Positions 33,007 to 43,220 of a stretch of DNA of 60,000 bases are shown here, piece by piece. Numbering within the stretch: the first letter of the stretch is position 1; every line of letters starts with the position of its first letter. Under the pieces are notes generated by a model, which was not told where the DNA came from, did not search any database, and saw only the letters and a program-made list of their open reading frames with translations. The stretch comes from Cryptomeria japonica (taxonomy: Eukaryota; Streptophyta; Pinopsida; Cupressales; Cupressaceae), in the NCBI RefSeq assembly GCF_030272615.1, contig NC_081414.1, positions 3,909,501 through 3,969,500 of the forward strand, read 5' to 3'. The position numbers and the translations under genes were made by a program.

Positions 33007-36000
33007 ATGGAGTCACCATCTAAGGCTAGTAAAACTAGAAAGGGGAAGGAGCCTCTTACCATAGAGGAAAAACCCAAGAGACAGAAAAAGGAAGGGCGTT
33101 CTTTGGCCCAAGATTTGATTGACCAATGGCCATCATCCAGTTTAAGGTCTAAAAAGATTAAAGATGACGAGGAAGGAATGGAGGACCAGTTTGAGGATCT
33201 TGGAGACACATGGACCGAGTTAAGGGGGTCTGAATTGTTCATATATGGATACAATAGAAGAGTTGACCCTCAGCCTATAAATAATTTATGGTGATTAAAC
33301 CTAGGCAAACTAGCTGTGGCTAATGTCTTTGTAAATGTAGAGCTCATGAAAGCCTTGGCAAACAATTATGACCCTAAACCAGAACCATATATAACTATAT
33401 GGGTAAGCCGATTCTTTCAATTACAAGGGAGGTTATCGAAACTGTGTTTAAGTTAGACTGGGGGTTTGAGGAACCAATTGATCTCAAGAAATTGACAAAT
33501 GAATATTTCAACCTAGAACACATTTACAAAACATGGAGGCTCCCCATACATAGGCCTAGAAATGCAGGGTCTTTAGTGCCATTAGGCCAGGATGACAAAG
33601 ACCCTTGTGATGTCAACTCATTCCACCCTCACTGCAAATACACTTATTACTATGTTGCTCAGGTCTTAGGGATAAAATCCCACCCTTTAATGGATATTGC
33701 AGCCATGGTCATTTGTGTTGATTTGCAGTCTATGAACCCTCGCTTATTTGATTTTATAGCTTACTTAGCTGAAGCCCTGAATCATGGGTTGGAGAAGTTG
33801 AAAGGGGATGTAATCAATGTGCAATTTAAGCATTATTCCCTTCTTATGCATATGCTGCTATATGTTGGCCAAGATGGAGGATTGTGGCCAGAAGAATTAT
33901 GTGTCAAAGCATATGACAATGCTGGAGTGAGAAAGCCAGTGCAATTATAGGTTTCTTCATGGGACCAGAGATATGCAAATAATCATTGGCACTTTGAAGA
34001 GTTCTTTGTTAAGATATTGTATAGATTATTGGGTTTTCCATATGACCATGCCCTTGCACCAGAGATTTAGAGGTTCTTGAGACCTAAGGATTTTGGTGAA
34101 GATTCCTCAATTGACCACAATTGGGGAGATTGGTATTGTTTTTTGGATTGCACACAAGTAAGACCATATCTATCACCACTTACAGTGCCTAACATAGTGG
34201 CTTGCCTGGAAATTGTGAGGCAACTATCAATTGTGAGTACAAAACATCTGACAAGCCATGGGAAACAGTCAATTGTGCCTGGATTGTTAGTCTTTTTAGA
34301 TTTTATTGTGAAAAGTTCTAAAAGTTATAGCTTGTTGCAGACAAAGTTGGATTATTATGGCATGGCAATGGGGGACCCAAGGCCAAATTTTGATCCTAAG
34401 GGATATCTAAGAACAAATCAGTCATCATAGAGACTAAAGGCTAGAGAACATAAGTCATCAGAAGAGGCCATATAAAAAAGAATAAAATTTGAGAAGGTAA
34501 TGCAAGCCTACAAGTGGAGACTTTTCAGGGGTAAGATGGATGAAAATGTATTACAAAAGATTGAGGACCCTTTGGAGTTGACCAATAGACTTATGGAGCA
34601 TGAATTGGAAATACTTGAAGGAGTTCCACATCATGTCTTTGGGGAGTATATTGATACCATCAGGAGTACAGAGCCTTTGGCTCATATGTCCCCTGTTTCT
34701 ACATCTAGTGTTTTTCCATTTACTCCTAGAGAAGACTACCCTCCTGGTTATGAAAAGGACGCACATATAGATTTGACAATGGGACAATTCAATGTTCAAG
34801 AGGTTGTTGATGTTAGATTCTTGGAACATGAAGACTTCATTGCTGATAGTGACTTCATTTCTTCCAAAGAGTTCACCACATTCCTATATTAACATAAAGG
34901 ACTTCAGATCAGAAGCATCATGAAAGATAGAAATGAAGAGCAACAGGTCCAAAAGCTACAGGAGGTAGTGGATCTTATGATGAAGGAGATGACACCTAAG
35001 AAAGGGAGACAATTGCTTAAGGAGGATGGTGTGCTATTGTACTCTAGATGGGACATGAAGTCTGCCTCGTTGTTTGATGGCTTTCTCAAGAAACAGGATC
35101 CAAACAAGAAAATGATGCCAGAGGAAATTGATAAACTCTTCAGAGGATCAGGATATGATCCAGATCAAAAATCTCTTCTACAATGGGCTATTTATCCAAA
35201 AGATAAAAGACCCACACTGGTTGACATAGAAGAAGCTTTTGGACATTTGATGATACAACAAGTTGGAAAGACTGATCCCAGGATCACTACCAAACTAAAT
35301 TTGGATGTGGCTAAACTGAATCAAGATCAAATAGAGTTTCTTGTCAGAGAGAACTCTACATATAAGAGCCTATATGAAAAAACCGATGAAGAGAAGCAAA
35401 GACTGCAAGCAAGATTACTGCAGATTGATACAGGCACCAGTGAAACAGGGATGTCATATGGTATGGACCGAGATGCTATGGATGCTTGGACAGATGCAAT
35501 ATATTGGAGGAGCAAGGCAGAAAAGTCATCTCGGAAAATAGAAAAAATTCATCAAAAGATGGATAAGTTTGTTCATGAAATCATTGAACATAGATTCAGA
35601 AGTGTGTTGCACGTTGCAGAGAACTATTGGAAGACATACAACTGGACAACCAAAGCTTTGAGGGAGCATGAAAGGCTTAAATCATGGTTGCAGGAAATGA
35701 TGAATGATAATAGTTTAGTGACTCCTAGTGAGAGGATTGAAGCTGAGACCTACTTGAAGTCCCATGATGGGTTTGCAGATTAATTGAGAAAAGAGCTTCA
35801 GAGATTGGACGATGGGAATACCCCTAGGGTGCCCTCTTTTTACAATGATGGTGAAATGGTGTTGCTAGATCAATGGAAACAAGAGTTCGTTAATGACAAG
35901 GATTGAGCAATGACAGGATTGGATCGGGATAAAGACTTGTCACCTTATGTGAATCACATTCTCTTCAATTATTTCTTGATAGAAATCGGCATGAGAAAGA

Positions 36001-36101
36001 TGAACAATGATACTGCGATGTACAAGGATGACAACCTCATAGAACATGCAGGGATCCTAAATTTGTTTATGTTTCAGTTTGTTAACAAAAGCAATAGTTA
36101 G
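33007..36101 (+). pseudogene. U3-encoded ORF of unknown function, right copy
   Basis: Second copy of the protein at 21183-24336, about 1,030 codons, and less damaged. The piece 34920-35783 (287 codons) is unbroken. It has stops at 33292 (CGA to TGA), about 33948, 34427, 34890, 35780 and 35905, and a one-base deletion near 33377. Most of these positions are open in the left copy. The C-terminal third (KLNQDQIEFLVRENSTYKSL onward) has heptad-like spacing. The end is SNS-TAG at 36101, collinear with SSS-TAG in the left LTR. Because it lies 3' of the internal region and 5' of the TATA box, it would be the last ORF of the genomic RNA. Confidence 0.7.
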
Positions 36102-36869
36102 TAGCTATGTATTGAAAAGTCACACCTCTTGGTGAAGATGTATACTCTCATATAAATGATGGATTTTTTGTAATATTAGAGGGATCATTAGAAAAGAAGT
36201 AGATCATAGCCTCAGGCTTACCATTGTACTATTTTGACGAATATATATAATATAATCAATCATTTTTCCTTTGCGTATGTACTGTGGATTATTGCATTTT
36301 CTGCAGGCAGTTGCTTGTGATATTATCTAAAGGAGATAAGGTTATTTGTGTTCTTCCAGTAAAATTTTGTGTTTCATATTGTAAATTTGGATAAAAAAAG
36401 ATTTACTTGCGAATTATAATTGTTCCTTGTATTTCTTCCTTGGATGGTCTCTTAAAGTTAGGGTTAAATTCATTCAAGCGGTTTACAATATAGACATCAA
36501 AGTAGAGCTCATAAGAAATAGTAACTGACAGACTCGCTGAGATGGGGTGGGTTTAAAAACTATCTCATAAGTTTACACAATAAGTCCTAAAGAAATATAA
36601 AGACTCTGTAGCCCAAACAACAAAGGAGGCACTGGTTATCTATAAAATACAACTCATTACCATATCAGTTCACATTTTACTTTGAAGCAATAGGATTAGC
36701 TGAGTAGGAAATATATAGTAAATTAGCAATAATATACACATATAAATTTGAAACACAAAGATCAAATAGTTTCTACATCAACAATCTTGAACTCATCTGC
36801 TATATCTGCATCTTAGGAACTTATGCCATTCTGAGATAGGAGGAAGTCAGATCAAGATACCTAATCTGC
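36102..36869 (+). other. U3 between the ORF and the TATA box, right LTR
   Basis: Collinear with 24337-25104, with scattered substitutions and small indels. No coding signal. Confidence 0.7.
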
Positions 36870-36903
36870 TATAAAAGGCACTAGTTCTTGAGAACAACTA
36901 GTG
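36870..36903 (+). promoter_or_regulatory. TATA box and stem-loop of the gypsy 3' LTR
   Basis: TATAAAAG (36870-36877) followed by CACTAGTT...AACTAGTG, identical in layout to 25105-25138. Confidence 0.65.
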
Positions 36904-37060
36904 TGTAGGTATACTTGCCTAGGTTTTGCAGAGCCTAAAGTGAGAGAGTTAGTAACCAAATATGCTCACTTTATAAGTTGGGCAAGTCAATTGAAGGGTT
37001 GGATCATAAGAGTTGGTATTTCCTTAGGACCTATCCAATCTGTTTATTTAAGACCCAACA

Positions 37061-38270
37061 GATTCTTCAACCTTTTTAATAAATTTATTTTGTGCATTTT
37101 CATATTGCGTTCCATGAGATTGACATCTCTTTGAGGCATTCTGTTGAACAAGTTAGGCACATTGCCCATGCGTATCAAGGAGAGCACGAGTTGTAGAATT
37201 TGGCTTTTCAACAACCAATGTATTTACATGGAAATTTCTAAAGCCTTTTCAACAAATCTATTTTTGTTCATATACTGTAATCATTGAATTTCATGAGATG
37301 CCATCTCCTTGAGGCAATCTGGTAAACAGTTCACGGGTTCTGTCTGTGCTTCTTCATGTCACGTGCCTTTGTTTGAAAGTTCCAGCTTCTGATAAGATTG
37401 CAAACGTTGCATTCATCTAGAGGACCTCTCTTTCGAAGCAATTCATTACATATTTTGCATTTTGTCTACGCCTCCACTATAGCTACAACATCTTGTCGAT
37501 GCTTCCACATTTGAATACACGTTTATCAGGGTATTTGCAACTGTGCAATTTGTCCAAACACTTTAGGAAGCCATTTATGGAGTGTACGCAACAAAACTGA
37601 TTGAATGATTCTCAATTTATTCTGTCGCCCCCATTTGCCAAGCCGATTTTTTAACACTACAGATTAGGGTGTCTTCAAGAAAGCCGACATGGGTATGAAG
37701 CTCAACCATGGACACCTACAATTCACGTGATTGAAGTGTGTACAACTCTCATAACCTAAATAAATCTTACAATATCAGAATGTATCTTAGAGTGCTTCAT
37801 TAAATCAAAGATTTTGAGAACTTCCTTGCGCAATCCATTTTGTGTGCATTCTGCAATCCTTGCTTGCCGTGATGAGGTGACATCTCTTTAAGTCATTTTG
37901 TCAAACAAATTTACGTGCACTTGCTTGATCAAACAGTCTTCTTGCTTTGTCCTTACTTCCACATTGTGCAATAACACCATCATTAATAGGTGTCTGTTTT
38001 GTAGAGCTTTTTCATCAAAATATATTTTCTACTCATCTCTGCAACCGCTACACTTCATGAAATATTCTGCTAACAGTTTATGTGCTTGTCTATGCTTGAT
38101 TCACACTTTGCTTTATAGTTTCTGAAGTTCCTTTCAACCAAATCTACTATGTGTATAAACTCCAAGTCTTCCATCGAGCAACACCCATGCCTTATCTGCT
38201 ATTCCACATTTAGTATGTCTTATCTGCTATTCCACATTTAGTATGCTATTCCACATTGGCAGTGATAAAT
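37061..38270 (-). pseudogene. PPR-protein pseudogene, proximal part
   Basis: Minus-strand pieces carry PPR hallmarks: GFLKCLDKLHSCKYPDKRVFKCGSID (around 37560-37480, cf. KCGSIDKA), then RTRELFTRLPQGDGIS, SMITVYEQ, FVEKA in shifting frames, and LFNRMPQRDVN near 37130. The order continues into the piece that ends at 20263, so the gypsy element landed inside this already or later decayed gene. 37830-38270 shows weaker remains of the same kind. Numerous stops and indels exclude function. Confidence 0.7.
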
Positions 38271-38279
38271 TCTTGAAAC

Positions 38280-38760
38280 CATTTCAAAGACCTCCAAATA
38301 GGAAAATTCACATTTTTGGAGCAACCAAACAGAAAGTCTTAAAGTTAAGATTTTGGAGCAACCCAGCAGTTATGAGGTTATAAAGTTAGAATCGCTGAGC
38401 ATTGGAGCATTTAGAAAGAACTATTTTGAAGGTTAGGAAGTTACTCAATTTTTTTATTTATTTTTAAGCATGGGAGCATATTCAAAGGTTTGAATTTTGA
38501 CTTTTTGGAGTAATAAGGTTTAAGATTTGACTTTTTGGATTAATGGAGTAATGTTGGGTTAGAAAGTTAACTTTTCGAAGCATGAGAACATAAAGAGGTT
38601 AGAGAGTTAATATTTCCAAGACACAAAGCAAAAGAAGGTTTGAAAGTTATGTTTCTTGAGCATTTTAAGCATTGTCGACAAATAGGAGTTCAAAAGTTGA
38701 ATTTTTAAAGCAACTAAGCAAACGTGAAAGTTAAGAAAGGTTTGCAAATAGGCTCATTAA
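38280..38760. repeat. Degenerate minisatellite (GGTT.GAAAGTTAA....TTTTGGAGCA)
   Basis: About eight loose copies of a 50-60-bp unit with the core GGTTAGAAAGTTAA and GGAGCA(A/T) occur in direct orientation. Examples are AAAGTTAAGATTTTGGAGCA at 38340-38359 and GTTAGAAAGTTAACTTTTCG at about 38560-38579. Copies differ in length. Confidence 0.6.
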
Positions 38761-39408
38761 CACTTACAAAATTCTCTTTCTCAAATTTATCAAAGACAAT
38801 TCAAATGGAAAAAATAATAATTAAATATTTAAATTATTAAAATGATTTTGAAAATCATCAATCTTCGCTTGACTCTTTGAAGCCTTGCTATACAAAAATC
38901 ATCATAACTTTTGCTTGAGATAGATTTTTGCTCCAAAATTTCAACCATAGATTTATGGCGATAAAATGTTAATGAACCAAAAATATTTTCTCATTACGAA
39001 TTGTCAAGGGCAAGATTTTAACGTTTTCCAAACCAAGGCTACCAAAAATTGAAGAATTAAAATATCACAAACGGTGAAGTCAGTTTTCGCAAAACTTTGC
39101 CACATTTCTCACAATGGTACCAAAATCATGCTCATAAGACCGTTGTCCTTGACACTTTACAATTCTCAAGATTTAGTTGTTTTCACATTTTGGCCAACAC
39201 ATGACAAGACTCGAAGATGATGGGCTTGAACTAAAACCACATAATTACATATTTAGAAGACTCTTAGAAGTACACATTAAAAGTTTTCCCTGACATTGAC
39301 ATTAGCTTTAATGCAAAAGTTCAAAATTTGGATGTTTAAAAATTGGGGCAACAAGTCTAATTGACCTAATTAACAAATAATTAGATAAATATCTTAATTA
39401 CTCCAACA
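38761..39408 (-). repeat. LTR-like fragment related to the old copia LTR terminus
   Basis: On the minus strand, 39408 starts TGTTGGAGTAATTAAG and continues ATCTAATTATTTGTTAATTAGGTC. This closely resembles the LTR start at 4117 (TGTTTGAGTAATTAG...ATCTAATTATTTATTAATTAGGTC). The similarity fades after about 50-60 bases. It could be a related family's solo LTR; the far end is not defined. Confidence 0.45.
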
Positions 39409-39410
39409 TA

Positions 39411-39465
39411 CTCCAATGACACACACACACACACACACATTTACATATATATCTATATATGTATA
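39411..39465. repeat. (CA)n and (TATATA) microsatellite
   Basis: (CA)n at about 39419-39439, followed by TATATATCTATATATGTATATG. Confidence 0.85.
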
Positions 39466-40860
39466 TGTAGTCACACAAATCTGTCCAGCTTAATTAAATA
39501 AATAAATGCTATTTATTTGATTAAAAATCCACTAGCCATCAGTTAATTAAATTAATATTTAATTAATTCATCTCCAAACATTCTCCTATTAATTAAATAA
39601 ATTATTCAATTTATTTTAAATAATTAATTAAACCAAATTCCAATCAATTAAATAAATAAAATCTATTTATTTAATTAAATCCCCCTTTTCCTCTTTTAAG
39701 TAAAACATTTATTTAAATCACTATCCCCCCCACTTGCATTTTCCTACAAAAGCAACTTGCACACATTTATTGAAATAAATGAATTTTTATTTTAATAAAA
39801 TCCTATTTTCCCTCACCCACCAAATCCAATTGCATTCCAAAATCCCTTTCTAGATTCTTCTAAACCCTTCCTAATTAGCCTAATCCATCCCCTAATTATT
39901 GTCACATTCCTAAGCAAAATGAAGTCACTTCTCAAAGACTTCAAAAGTCTTTGAAAAAGCATTTAATGCTTTGTGTGTTCAACAAATTAACCCCCAAAGT
40001 CTTCCAAGACCACTAATGGCTCTTACATGACCATTTATGACTCTTACATGACCATTTATGGCTCTTACATAACCATTTATGGTTATTTCAAACTTATCTC
40101 TCCAAACATTTATTGTTTTGACCATATTTATCCCTTTTTATATTTGCACAAGAGTTTATCCATTGGATAAAAGCTTTATTCTTTGAATAAAGAGTTTATT
40201 CATTCAACTAACCTTGACTTTAACTCCCAAGGTCATATCAAACATTTAATGCTTATTCCCTCTCCTCTCAACCTATCTCACATTGACACTTGTCATCCTG
40301 GGATTGGGTTGAAAGCCCTCACATGGATTTGAAATCATTCAATCCTGACCCTTGTTGAGATTGCTCAATCTCAACCATCCATTGCTCCATTTCCCCTATA
40401 AATAGAGTCCATTTCTTCATAATCCAGATCCTGAAAACTTGTATGCATTTAACCTATAGGCATTTTAGAGAGCATTTAGCATAGCAAACTAAATTTTTGT
40501 TATTTTGGTTAAAATCAATCATTTTAATAGCATCTAGTATCTTAGCTTTTCATTTTACGTTTGGAGCAAAATACTAAAATCTCAATCCTCCATAAGCATC
40601 CATAGTGCAAAAAGCTGTTGAGAGCTACACTATTTTGGAACTTGGAGAGGAGAGGAACAAGGGAGAAGGAGCTAAGAGCATGGTAAGATGCATTTGGATA
40701 TGCCTTATTATCTTTGTTTCATTTTTTAGATATATTAGCATGATTTTAGTATCTCTTTTGATATGCCTATTTAGATTAGTTTTTGATTGACTAACACTAA
40801 CGATTTCTTGTGTCTTGTGTTGTTTGTCATTTGCTAACCTTGTCCATTTCGCAGAGCATT
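39466..40860 (+). repeat. LTR-like sequence with TATA box
   Basis: Opens TGTAGTCACACAAATCTGTCC, then an AT-rich part with repeated TTAATTAAATAAAT (39490-39720), three 21-bp units of GGCTCTTACATGACCATTTAT (40019-40081) and a plausible promoter TATAAATA at 40397-40404. A GAGAGCATTTAGCATAGC R-like region follows. No PBS or pol coding is seen downstream, so a solo LTR or truncated element is the likely reading. Ends are uncertain. Confidence 0.4.
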
Positions 40861-40930
40861 AGTATATATACACATGTATATACATATATGTATGTGTATG
40901 TGCATGTGCATGTGTGTGTATATGTATTCA
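40861..40930. repeat. TATATA/TGTGCA microsatellite
   Basis: Alternating purine-pyrimidine tract, TATATACACATGTATATAC through GTGCATGTGCATGTGTGTG, with Z-DNA-like composition. Confidence 0.85.
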
Positions 40931-42732
40931 ATTTCAAATTCAAAATTACAATGATATTTGTTTATAAATAATTTTTTTTTTCGCTTGCATACTATTATCT
41001 TTTACATCAAGATTTACAAAATTAAAACAAAGTTATATCTTGAGCAAATCCCCCTATATCTACATCTCCTTCTTTTAAAAACTCAATTTTTAAGACATCA
41101 CATTTAATATATAATTTTCCCCTTTCTTCCCAATCTTGGTGTTGAATCCTTCTACTAATTATTGAACGTGTAAAATCTACCATAATAATATCAAGCACTA
41201 TGAGTGGTTGATTTTCCAGCCAAGAAAGTCCTTTCAAATTCCTTTTTTCATCTACTTCATTTTCCAACTATATTACACATTTTTGGGTGTCACATTACAT
41301 GAAAGAAGTGTTAAAAATTATTGTACAATATGCATTATTTTCTATATTTAAAACTTAGCAAGCCTATTAATGTTTTTGTGTTGCGTGTATTGGAAACTTA
41401 GGTGCCACTTCTTCATTAAAATCTTCTTTGTTTTTAACATGAAAATATTAATTAAATTCTAGTTGTGAATTCCTTCAAATCTCATTGATAACTAAATCAA
41501 TTATTGCAATGTCTTGAACATGTGGAATAAGGTGCCAAAGAATTAGCCAATAAAATAGAGGTATCTAAACAAATCAAGGATAGTCAAATATTAGCTAAGA
41601 ATATTCAATTTTTTAGTTCCTGCCGATAGGCAGAAACTAATGCAATCGTTGTATGTATTTTAGTTTTCAACCTCCTTCAATGAGCGCTAAGAATTTTTAG
41701 AGGTTCAATGCTTGAGCGAATGTTGAAATATTTAAATTTGATTAATAATTAATATTATAGTATTATAGTATTTATATTTAATATGATTGGTCAATGCTGT
41801 TGAAACATTTGATTAAATGAAAATTAAAAAAAGAAAATACGTACAACTTTAGACATTATATTACTTTGGGAACTGTAGACATATGGCAATAGTTATTATT
41901 GTAATTAAAGCCGAGCTGTAAACCAAGCTGTAAATCTGCGTTGTTGCAAAATGTCTAATCCAAAATCTGTAAAAATATTTATACATTAAATGCGATTGAA
42001 GGAATTTGGCAGAGTTCACTTAATTTTTAACTTTTGAACAATCTCGAGTAGTCATTAGCATTGTGTGTTTGGGCTCTTCTGCAACTGATCATTCATTTTC
42101 CTGCAAGACAAAGAACAACAACAATGAGAACATTAGTGACAAAGCCAGGTAAATGTTTATGTGAAATTTGTTTATGATTCAGTACTCCTTTCCTAGTTCT
42201 GACATATTTGTTAGGGTTTTTACTTTCTCTGGTTTTAAGAACAAAAATCTTAATTTTTTCCCTGCGAGTAATTTTTTCTCTCTTAATCCTTGATACAAAT
42301 CCTAGATGTGGGGAAGCTTAGTACCCATTCCGATATTTACCAGTTTTCAAAAACCATCGGTTAAATCCTTCACTAAAAACGAGAATTCTGAACTCGGGGG
42401 CAATACAACTTCCCCATATTTGCTACACTGCAATGTTTTATTTTATTCTACTGTTGAAATATGTTTCAGTTGGGGTTCTTGAAACTAAAGATGTAAAATA
42501 AAACAATAGCAATAAAGAACAAAACTTACCAGCTGATAAATAGCTTTAGGAAAAATCTTGTGGTGGTGCCCATAGATGTTTGTAGGAGGCAAACTGTTAA
42601 TGAAGATTTGTTTTTTCTGCTAAAGTATAAAATATTTAAGTCCTGTTCATGTTCTCATTTGACTTTGAAAACTGGATGAATTATCTACCGCACATTTTTG
42701 TTACGGGAGAAAATGTATGTCTGCTAGGCTAA
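40931..42732. other. AT-rich spacer, no gene recognised
   Basis: An 81-codon minus-strand frame at 41022-41267 (MENEVDEKRNLKGLSWLEN...) has protein-like composition but no family I know, and no splice context that I can defend. The rest has no coding or repeat signal. Confidence 0.5.
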
Positions 42733-42914
42733 CTAGCTTACACATATTTGATTTTAATCAAATATATATATAATACACTGAGATATATCCTTTTCGAGGC
42801 GCCTATTAGAGTTCGGGGTACATGATAAAAATAGGCACCTCGAAAAGGATATATCTCGGCGTATTTTATATATATATATATATATTTGATTAAAATCAAA
42901 TATATGTAAGCTAG
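42733..42914. mobile_element. Foldback MITE (182 bp)
   Basis: The arms 42733-42807 and 42830-42914 are inverted copies: CTAGCTTACA(C/T)ATATTTGATT at the ends, and GATATATCCTTTTCGAGG(C/T)GCCTATT near the loop. The ~22-nt loop includes GTTCGGGGTACATG. The terminal 40 bp also contain an inner palindrome, TTGATTTTAATCAA. Right-arm growth of the (TA)n tract accounts for the length difference. No transposase is present. The flanking bases (…CTAA / TAGC…) do not give a secure target duplication. Confidence 0.75.
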
Positions 42915-43220
42915 TAGCAGTCGTGGCAACATGGGAAACAATAAAAAAATTCAAAATATAACTATATAATATTATACTATTAATGTTTGTTGCATTAATA
43001 TGTAATATTATTATTGCAATAATTATTATTATTTTCTATTTGTTTGTACTAAAATAAATTATATTATAATATTATTATATTATTATGTAGAGATATATGA
43101 AATTTTAAATATCTATTTAGACTATTTTACATAATATATTTGTGTTGCAAGATCAAAGCAAATACTAAAATCTAAGATAATATAACACTTTATTTAATGA
43201 TAATATAAAATTTTATTTAA
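42915..43220. other. AT-rich spacer preceding the telomere-like array
   Basis: Runs of TATTATTATT and ATAATATTA. 43081-43220 is the start of a segment that recurs at about 43925-44060. Confidence 0.6.

Larger units (their letters stand above)
20264..37060 (+). mobile_element. Ty3-gypsy (Tat/Ogre-like) retrotransposon with ORF-bearing 5-kb LTRs
   Basis: A 16.8-kb element on the plus strand with LTRs at 20264-25295 and 31912-37060 and an internal region of 6.6 kb. Supporting signs are an arginine-tRNA-type PBS (TGGCGGCTCTGCTGGGGA), gag-PR-RT-RH-IN order, an additional RNase H domain and no chromodomain, all traits of the Tat/Ogre group. GATT borders both outer ends and may be the target duplication, although GATT also occurs at the inner LTR borders. 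It interrupts a PPR pseudogene in antisense. All coding parts are broken and integrase has lost its catalytic Glu, so the copy is dead. Confidence 0.9.
31912..37060 (+). repeat. 3' LTR of the gypsy element (5,149 bp)
   Basis: Starts TGTGGAATTATATC by alignment with the left LTR and ends AAGACCCAACA, followed by GATTCTTCAACC of the PPR pseudogene. An alternative start at TGTAGCATACCCCC (31891) has the look of an LTR terminus but no counterpart on the left, so the left copy could be slightly truncated. It contains the same ATCGA block, ORF, TATA box and stem-loop as 20264-25295. Confidence 0.9.
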
